Origin: Treponema sp.
GTDB taxonomy: Bacteria > Spirochaetota > Spirochaetia > Treponematales > Treponemataceae
Direction of reading: 5' to 3'
DNA length: 10,158 nucleotides
Assembly (NCBI GenBank): GCA_012513125.1
Contig: JAAZCS010000272.1
Coordinates: 1-10,158 of the forward strand
The notes beneath the pieces are model-generated. The model was not told where the DNA came from and did not search any database. It was given only the letters and a program-made list of their open reading frames with translations. Position 1 is the first letter of the stretch, and every line of letters starts with the position of its first letter. Shown here in pieces: positions 5,425 through 10,158 of this stretch. A program made the translations under genes and the position numbers.

Positions 5425-6224
5425 ATAGAAAATAACCTTAGAACTTTATCAGGACAAGCAGTGACACATTCGCCACAATTCGTGCATTTGGAATAATCAA
5501 TCACAGGAATACCACTTGAAATATCTATACATTGTGTAGGACATTTTTTTGAACAAATTCCACATTTAAAACACCCTACGCTACAATCTTTTCTAATTTG
5601 AGGTTTATTATCACTATGATTTGAACATTCTGCAATAGAACCTTTCGTTGATGAAGGAATTAACTTGAACAACTTTTTTGGACATTCATTTACACATTTA
5701 CCACAACCAACACACTTTTTGTAATCCACAATAGGAATGCCATTGTCAGATAAAGATAAAGCTCCAAAAGGACACACTTTTACACAATCACCAAATCCAA
5801 TACATCCAAAAGCACACTTTTTTGTTCCATTAATTGATAACTGAGCAGCTTTACAAGTTTTTATACCAGTATAAATACCTTTTGGTAGAGCACATTCATT
5901 ATTTCCTTTGCATGCTAGAAAAGCAACTTTTGGAATTACTTCAACACCAGATTGTCCAAGTATTTCTGCAATCTTTGACGCACATGACGAACCGCCAGCA
6001 ACGCAACCATCAGTTGGCGCATCACCTTTTACAACTGCCCCTGCAAAAGCATCGCACCCTGCCATTCCACAACCACCACAATTGGCGCCACTTAATGCTT
6101 CTCTTACAAGTTCAACTTTTTTATCCATATCTACATGAAATATTTTCTTAAAAAGTCCGAGTAAAACACCTAAGAAAAAAGCTATAACCAATGCAACAAT
6201 TATTGTATATAAGATTGTATTCAT
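5421..6224 (-). CDS. rnfB: Rnf complex subunit RnfB (multi-[4Fe-4S] electron-transfer protein)
   Basis: RnfB takes electrons from reduced ferredoxin into the Rnf complex and is anchored on the cytoplasmic face. Residues 3-24 form a single transmembrane helix. The RnfB-type Fe-S domain follows, with C49, C52, C57 and C74 (ANCGGCGMAGC...C). Downstream are four ferredoxin-type cysteine sets: C137/141/147/151 (CxxxCxxxxxCxxxCP), C171/174/177/181, C218/221/224/228 (with extra C214), and C247/250/253/257. This is five likely clusters, with further cysteines at 105, 111 and 124 between the first and second. The two extra C-terminal ferredoxin units extend beyond the two-set enterobacterial RsxB type and fit Rnf complexes of strict anaerobes. 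AGAGGT precedes the ATG. Its TGA overlaps the DUF5718-like start. Confidence 0.96.
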   Translation of the reverse strand: MNTILYTIIVALVIAFFLGVLLGLFKKIFHVDMDKKVELVREALSGANCGGCGMAGCDAFAGAVVKGDAPTDGCVAGGSSCASKIAEILGQSGVEVIPKVAFLACKGNNECALPKGIYTGIKTCKAAQLSINGTKKCAFGCIGFGDCVKVCPFGALSLSDNGIPIVDYKKCVGCGKCVNECPKKLFKLIPSSTKGSIAECSNHSDNKPQIRKDCSVGCFKCGICSKKCPTQCIDISSGIPVIDYSKCTNCGECVTACPDKVLRLFSI

Positions 6225-6243
6225 ATTACCTCTAGATAAAAAT

Positions 6244-6822
6244 CTATTTTATTAATCCTTTAAAACCTAAAAACGCTAAACTTAACAAGCTTGCGCAAAC
6301 ATATAGTATTGGAGTTCCTTTAAAACTTTGTGGAATATTAGCAACTTTCAATCGTGTTCTAACACCACTCATTATCACCATACTTAGCAAAAAGCCAACT
6401 GCTGTTCCAAAAGCATAAACTAAACTTTGACCATAAGTGTAATTTTTGCTAATACAGTTAATAGTAACGCCTAAAACAGCACAATTAGTTGTAATCAAAG
6501 CAAGATACACACCCATGGCATTATAAAGACCTGGAATCATTTTCTTTAAAAAGAATTCTACTAACTGAACAAGAGACGCAATAATTAATATAAAAAAAAG
6601 TGTCTGTAAAAATTCAAGATGAAGCGGAATCATTATAAATTTATATATTGGCCAAGTTACTGCAGTTGCAAGAATAATTACAAATGTTGTTGCCAATCCC
6701 ATTCCTGTTGCTTTTTCCGTATCACTAGTCATTCCTATAAAAGGACAAATTGCCAAATACTGAATAAAAATTACATTATCAATAAGTGCTGATTTAATAA
6801 AAAGTTCAATTGTTTCTATCAT
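6244..6822 (-). CDS. rnfA: Rnf complex subunit RnfA
   Basis: This 192-residue integral membrane subunit is predicted to have six helices. It is told from its homologue RnfE by the family-typical FIQYLAICPFIGMT (19-32) and GLYNAMGVYLALITTNCAVLGV, of which NAMGVYLALITTNC spans 101-114. C26 and C114 are the conserved cysteines that, with the equivalent pair in RnfE, hold the intramembrane Fe-S cluster at the RnfA/RnfE interface (known from NqrD/NqrE and Rnf structural work). AAGGA lies about 8-9 nt before the ATG, within the last codons of rnfE, which ends 5 nt upstream. The length is normal. Confidence 0.95.
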   Translation of the reverse strand: MIETIELFIKSALIDNVIFIQYLAICPFIGMTSDTEKATGMGLATTFVIILATAVTWPIYKFIMIPLHLEFLQTLFFILIIASLVQLVEFFLKKMIPGLYNAMGVYLALITTNCAVLGVTINCISKNYTYGQSLVYAFGTAVGFLLSMVIMSGVRTRLKVANIPQSFKGTPILYVCASLLSLAFLGFKGLIK

Positions 6823-6827
6823 GATTT

Positions 6828-7487
6828 CTATTCCTTATTTTCCATTTTTAAAATTTGTTTTTCATTTTTTTTGCTTTTTTCAGCAATCAAATTCTTTGAG
6901 AATTGAACAATTGCCGCAAGTAGGCCAAATACAATGAAACCACCAGGTGCACTATTTAAAATACCGATTCTGTAAGCTTCGGGAATCACTTCAATCTTTA
7001 ATACAGTTCCAGCAAATAAAGTTCCACCACCAAATAATTCTCGAATCAAAGAAATCAAAACAAGAACTAAAGTATAACCAATTCCCATACCAAGTGCATC
7101 TAAAATTGAAGAACCAACTTTATTCTTTGAAGCAAAAGCTTCAACACGACCCATAATAATACAATTTACTACAATTAATGGAAGAAATACTCCAAGTGCA
7201 TCATAAAGGGATGAAACATATGCCTGTAAGACCAACTGAACAATTGTAGTAAAAGCTGCAATTATAATAATGAAAACGGGAAGCCTAATTGCACTCGGAA
7301 TTAATTTTCTGAAAATACTAATAACTATTTCGCTCATCACAAGGACGAACATCATTCCAACCCCCATTCCAAGTCCATTAAAAATACTAGTTGTTACACC
7401 CAATGATGAACACAAACCTATATTCAATACTAAAAGTGGATTTTCTTTTATAAATCCATTTGTAAAAATTTGCAAATTTCTATTCAT
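6828..7487 (-). CDS. rnfE: Rnf complex subunit RnfE
   Basis: This integral membrane subunit is homologous to RnfA and pairs with it around an intramembrane Fe-S cluster. Typical features are NPLLVLNIGLCSSLGVT with the first conserved cysteine (C26 from this start) and YDALGVFLPLIVVNCIIMG with the second (C109), then an ALGMGIGYTLVLVLISLIRE helix. The C-terminal tail after the last helix is lysine-rich (KNLIAEKSKKNEKQ). Two in-frame ATGs exist, at 7493 and 7487. AAGGAG at 7500-7495 is only 1 nt from the first but 7 nt from the second, so I choose 7487 (219 residues). The first choice would add Met-Ile. Either start lies just before or over the rnfG stop (7482-7480). Confidence 0.95.
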   Translation of the reverse strand: MNRNLQIFTNGFIKENPLLVLNIGLCSSLGVTTSIFNGLGMGVGMMFVLVMSEIVISIFRKLIPSAIRLPVFIIIIAAFTTIVQLVLQAYVSSLYDALGVFLPLIVVNCIIMGRVEAFASKNKVGSSILDALGMGIGYTLVLVLISLIRELFGGGTLFAGTVLKIEVIPEAYRIGILNSAPGGFIVFGLLAAIVQFSKNLIAEKSKKNEKQILKMENKE

Positions 7488-8091
7488 AATCATGCTCCTT
7501 AAAGTACATTAGAAGAGTTTTTGTTCCTTCGTTCAAAAGTTTTCCAACAGCAACACTAGTAATTGTCGCTCCTGATATTGCGTCATAATTCTCATTTGCA
7601 ACAAAGCCATTATTTGCATCCTTCCCTGCAAACTGTCCATAGAAAGTTTTTCCATTCTTCATTATATATGTTGAATCATTCGCCTTTAGTCCAAAGCCTG
7701 GTGAGTCAGATAATTCAAGAAATTGCATACCTTTTACAACACCATTTGTGTCCAAGCTAATAATTATTTTTCCTTTTTCATATGTCGGACCAGAAACTTG
7801 AACAACACCACCAACAACGCTTCCATCTTTTTTTGCAAGATAAAAATCACTAACTGTAATTGTTTTGTCCTCAGAACGTGAGAAATCATCTTTTTTTTCA
7901 AATTCGTCAGCTTCAGCAAAAACTGCTTTCATAGCCAAATTTGCCTTTACTAATTGATTTTGTATTATTTTAGGTGATGTCAAATTGTTTACAATAGCAA
8001 GAACTGTACAAGAAGCAACTGCATAGCAAACTAAAATTAATCCTAATTTTATCATTTCCAAAAGTGAATTGTCTTTATTTTCACTGCTCAT
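7480..8091 (-). CDS. rnfG: Rnf complex subunit RnfG (covalent-FMN subunit)
   Basis: This 203-residue protein has one N-terminal transmembrane helix (about 12-36) and an extracytoplasmic FMN-binding domain. The flavinylation motif DAISGATITS (170-179) contains T176, the expected threonine for phosphoester-linked FMN, attached in this family by an ApbE/Ftp-type FMN transferase, which is not encoded in this window. The preceding FLELSDSPGFGLKA segment is typical of the FMN-binding fold. GGAG lies 7 nt before the ATG, and the start overlaps the rnfD TGA by ATGA. The 3' end overlaps the rnfE leader region. Confidence 0.95.
   Translation of the reverse strand: MSSENKDNSLLEMIKLGLILVCYAVASCTVLAIVNNLTSPKIIQNQLVKANLAMKAVFAEADEFEKKDDFSRSEDKTITVSDFYLAKKDGSVVGGVVQVSGPTYEKGKIIISLDTNGVVKGMQFLELSDSPGFGLKANDSTYIMKNGKTFYGQFAGKDANNGFVANENYDAISGATITSVAVGKLLNEGTKTLLMYFKEHDYE
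7495..7500 (-). promoter_or_regulatory. Ribosome-binding site deciding the rnfE start
   Basis: A perfect AAGGAG on the minus strand lies within the 3' end of rnfG. Its spacing of 7 nt to the ATG at 7487-7485 is ideal, while the ATG at 7493-7491 is only 1 nt away and too close for normal initiation. The same AAGGAG with 7-nt spacing is seen before rnfD. Confidence 0.75.
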
Positions 8092-9158
8092 TTTGCTTCT
8101 CCACTATCTTTTACTTTCGTTGCATTTTTAATATCAAATTCCATTGAAATTTTATCCACATTAGGTCTTCGGTTTCCTTTCTTTCCATATCCGTAAATTC
8201 TATCATTAAAATTGTTTAGGAAAGGTGCAATTGAGTTCATAATCAAAATACTGAACATAACACCTTCTGGATAACCTCCAAACTGTCTAATTAAAAAAGT
8301 AATCAATCCACATCCAAACCCAAAAATCAATCTTCCTTTATGAGTTACAGGAGTTGTTGCATAGTCAGTCACCATGAATACTGCACCAAACATTAAGCCA
8401 CCTGTTAATACAGAAAAAATTGATTGAGATAAAGCAAAGTCAAATCCATTTTTTATTGAAGCTAAAAAAGTTCCTAAAACTACAGTGGCAACCATTGATA
8501 AAGGAGCTCGCCAATCAATTATTTTTACTACCAATAAGAAAATAAACGATAATAGTATTAGCAAAACTGAAGTTTCACCTATACAACCAGCTTTATTTCC
8601 AATAAAAAAATCAAAGTATGTTGAAGAACTCACTTCAAAAGCACCATTTTTAATAGCAGTAAGTGGCGTTGCAGAAGAAACAGCATCCATATTCATAACT
8701 GCATTCGAATTTATTTTAGGCTCAATCCATGAAGCTCCTAAAGCTGAAGGAAAACTAATTAATAAAACTGCCCTTCCTGTCAAAGCTGGATTAAAAACAT
8801 TTGAGCCAAGACCACCAAACAAACCCTTTGCAACAACTATAGCAACTAAATCACCTAGTAAAATCATCCAGACTGGAGTTGTAGGAGAACAAACCAGAGC
8901 CAGCATTACACCCGTAACACAAGCCGATAAGTTTTTTACAATTATTTTTTGATTTGTAATTTTTTGAAATAATGCTTCAAAAATTACAGCGCCTAGAACC
9001 GATACTAAAACTAGAATTAAAGCCCTTACTCCAAAAAAAACAACTCCGGCTATCACTTCTGGCATTAGTGCAATTAAAACACCAAGCATTATTTTTTGAG
9101 TAGAGCCACCAAATGAAAAATGAGGGCTTGATGATAAATAATATTTTCCGTTGTCCAT
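8088..9158 (-). CDS. rnfD: Rnf complex subunit RnfD (membrane flavin subunit)
   Basis: This 356-residue polytopic membrane protein is of the NqrB/RnfD family, the ion-translocating core. It opens with the family-typical SSSPHFSFGGST (9-20), followed by about ten hydrophobic segments. The GLGSNVFNPALTGRA segment (116-130) is strongly conserved in NqrB/RnfD. The covalent FMN site is expected at T164 in DAVSSATPLT, where Ser replaces the Gly of the SGAT form found in RnfG. A basic, hydrophilic C-terminal tail (about 325-356) should face the cytoplasm. AAGGAG lies 7 nt before the ATG, which shares one base with the rnfC TAA (TAATG). The end overlaps the rnfG start. Confidence 0.96.
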   Translation of the reverse strand: MDNGKYYLSSSPHFSFGGSTQKIMLGVLIALMPEVIAGVVFFGVRALILVLVSVLGAVIFEALFQKITNQKIIVKNLSACVTGVMLALVCSPTTPVWMILLGDLVAIVVAKGLFGGLGSNVFNPALTGRAVLLISFPSALGASWIEPKINSNAVMNMDAVSSATPLTAIKNGAFEVSSSTYFDFFIGNKAGCIGETSVLLILLSFIFLLVVKIIDWRAPLSMVATVVLGTFLASIKNGFDFALSQSIFSVLTGGLMFGAVFMVTDYATTPVTHKGRLIFGFGCGLITFLIRQFGGYPEGVMFSILIMNSIAPFLNNFNDRIYGYGKKGNRRPNVDKISMEFDIKNATKVKDSGEAK

Positions 9159-10158
9159 TATTTTGCTCCTTGTGTTAAAGTTGCACTATTACTTTCTTTT
9201 TTAGCGAGAAGATCTTTTTTTAGTTTTTCTTCCATCATTTTTGCCCTTAAAACATTTTTACCTAATCTAAAACGTTGAACAAGTTGAATATTTGCAGGAC
9301 AAACAAATGCACAACAACCACATTCAATACAATCCATAAGCCCAAATTTTCTAGCTTTATCATAATTGCCAGCTTTCAATTCCCGAACAATTAGAACTGG
9401 AGGTAAATGCATTGCACATGTCGACACGCATTTTCCACAGCCGATACAAGGACTTTCTTCTTTTATTGGTGCTTCACTTTCTGTTAAAAATGTTACTCCA
9501 CTAGTACCTTTTAGCACAGGGAATCCAGTTCCTGCCATTGCGAATCCCATCATAGGACCTCCGCTAATAACTTTTACTATTTTTGATTCATTAATCTTGA
9601 AAGTTTCAGGAATTAAATCACTGATTAATGTTCCAATTGGAACTCGAATATTACAAGGCTTTTCAACACCATTTCCACTGATAGTCAAAGCTCTATCTAT
9701 TAACGGACGACCCTCTCTACAAGCATCACTTATTGCACATACAGTTCCGACATTTGAAATAATACAACCAGCATCAGCGGGAAGTTTTGCAGAAGGAATT
9801 TCAACGTTCAAACATGAAGATACAATAAATTTTTCAGATCCTTGAGGGTATTTAGTTTTCATAACACATACAGAAATATCATCTGTGTAACCTTTTTTTG
9901 ATATTTCATCTTCAATTGTTTGATACAAATATTTCTTATTATCTTCTAAAGCTACAATTCCTTTTGCTCCTACAAGGCGTAAAATTATTGCAAGTCCGTC
10001 AATTACTTTTGTAACATTCTCAACTAGAGTTCTTTCATCACAAGTTAAATATGGCTCACACTCGGCAGCATTAACTAACACGTAATCAATTGTTTTATCA
10101 CTTGGAGGATTTAGCTTTACATGGGACGGAAAAGACGCTCCACCCATACCAACAATAC
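9158..10158 (-). CDS. rnfC: Rnf complex subunit RnfC, N-terminus outside window
   Basis: RnfC is the peripheral cytoplasmic subunit that binds NAD(H) and FMN and carries Fe-S clusters. The frame stays open to the window edge (IVG before the Met at 10147), so that Met is internal: it is part of the conserved GMGGASFPSHVK nucleotide-binding motif. Counting from it, VNAAECEPYLTCDERT (25-40) and YPQGSEK (100-106) are further NuoF/RnfC landmarks, and about 155-205 fits the SLBB region. Two ferredoxin sets follow, C234/237/240/244 and C273/276/279/283, then a lysine-rich helical end. From usual family lengths, roughly 100-140 N-terminal residues are missing (inference). It is the first visible gene of the rnf operon. 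Confidence 0.96.
   Translation of the reverse strand, partial: IVGMGGASFPSHVKLNPPSDKTIDYVLVNAAECEPYLTCDERTLVENVTKVIDGLAIILRLVGAKGIVALEDNKKYLYQTIEDEISKKGYTDDISVCVMKTKYPQGSEKFIVSSCLNVEIPSAKLPADAGCIISNVGTVCAISDACREGRPLIDRALTISGNGVEKPCNIRVPIGTLISDLIPETFKINESKIVKVISGGPMMGFAMAGTGFPVLKGTSGVTFLTESEAPIKEESPCIGCGKCVSTCAMHLPPVLIVRELKAGNYDKARKFGLMDCIECGCCAFVCPANIQLVQRFRLGKNVLRAKMMEEKLKKDLLAKKESNSATLTQGAK

Noticed and set aside
5834..6151. Plus-strand open frames opposite rnfB
   Set aside because: Their His/Gln/Leu-rich and Pro/Ala-rich products are typical of antisense frames over cysteine/glycine-rich coding sequence, and RnfB is certain.
8485..8952. 155-codon plus-strand open frame opposite rnfD
   Set aside because: It lies wholly antisense to a well-supported RnfD reading frame, has no ribosome-binding site and no recognisable protein character; it is a mirror of biased codon use.
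9366..9845. 159-codon plus-strand open frame opposite rnfC
   Set aside because: It is antisense to RnfC regions with conserved motifs and shows no independent coding evidence.
1..10158. CRISPR arrays, insertion sequences, attachment sites or riboswitches
   Set aside because: No spaced direct repeats, transposase genes or terminal inverted repeats were seen. Apart from the 53-nt and 42-nt gaps on either side of the zinc-ribbon gene, the window is almost fully occupied by genes, and there is no gene-free stretch above 300 bases.

Overview
This is an AT-rich (roughly one-third G+C), very tightly packed bacterial window with two converging blocks. The combination of an rnfCDGEAB ferredoxin:NAD+ oxidoreductase cluster, a DUF5718-type gene, a PLP-binding YggS protein and RluA-type pseudouridine synthases most suggests an anaerobic, fermentative spirochaete of the Treponema type. 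That assignment is an inference from gene content and base composition; no taxonomic marker is present. The genetic code looks standard (code 11): TAA, TAG and TGA all end genes, and TGA stops are fixed by ATGA overlaps.

Left block (1-1649, plus strand): the 3' end of an unrecognised gene, truncated by the window edge. It overlaps by ATGA a degenerate response-regulator-like gene. A gene for a double zinc-ribbon, tail-anchored membrane protein follows, and then tRNA-Leu(CAG) with its own near-consensus sigma70-type promoter. The reading frame of the receiver-like gene stays open for 16 codons past its TGA stop and closes 2 nt before the next ATG. The stop itself lies between an A7 slippery run and a possible hairpin.

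Right block (10158-1652, minus strand): eleven genes that read as one polycistronic unit, with gaps of at most 19 nt and many ATGA-type overlaps. The order is rnfC (5' end outside the window), rnfD, rnfG, rnfE, rnfA, rnfB, a DUF5718-like gene, yggS, a small secreted/membrane protein with a TTG start, an RluD-like pseudouridine synthase with an S4 domain, and a second RluA-family synthase without S4. Its last stop codon is 2 nt from the 3' end of the convergent tRNA, and no intrinsic terminator is visible for either direction.

Functionally, RnfCDGEAB would couple electron transfer from reduced ferredoxin to NAD+ with Na+ or H+ export. The cofactor motifs are present: FMN-threonine sites in RnfG and RnfD, paired membrane cysteines in RnfA and RnfE, an N-terminal Fe-S domain plus four ferredoxin-type sets in RnfB, and two ferredoxin sets in RnfC. 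The downstream genes are mostly housekeeping (PLP homeostasis, RNA modification). The DUF5718-like protein carries a motif series that looks like a divergent fumarylacetoacetate-hydrolase (FAH) fold. I see no clear new multi-gene system; the best leads are the odd end of the receiver-like gene and the FAH-like reading of DUF5718.
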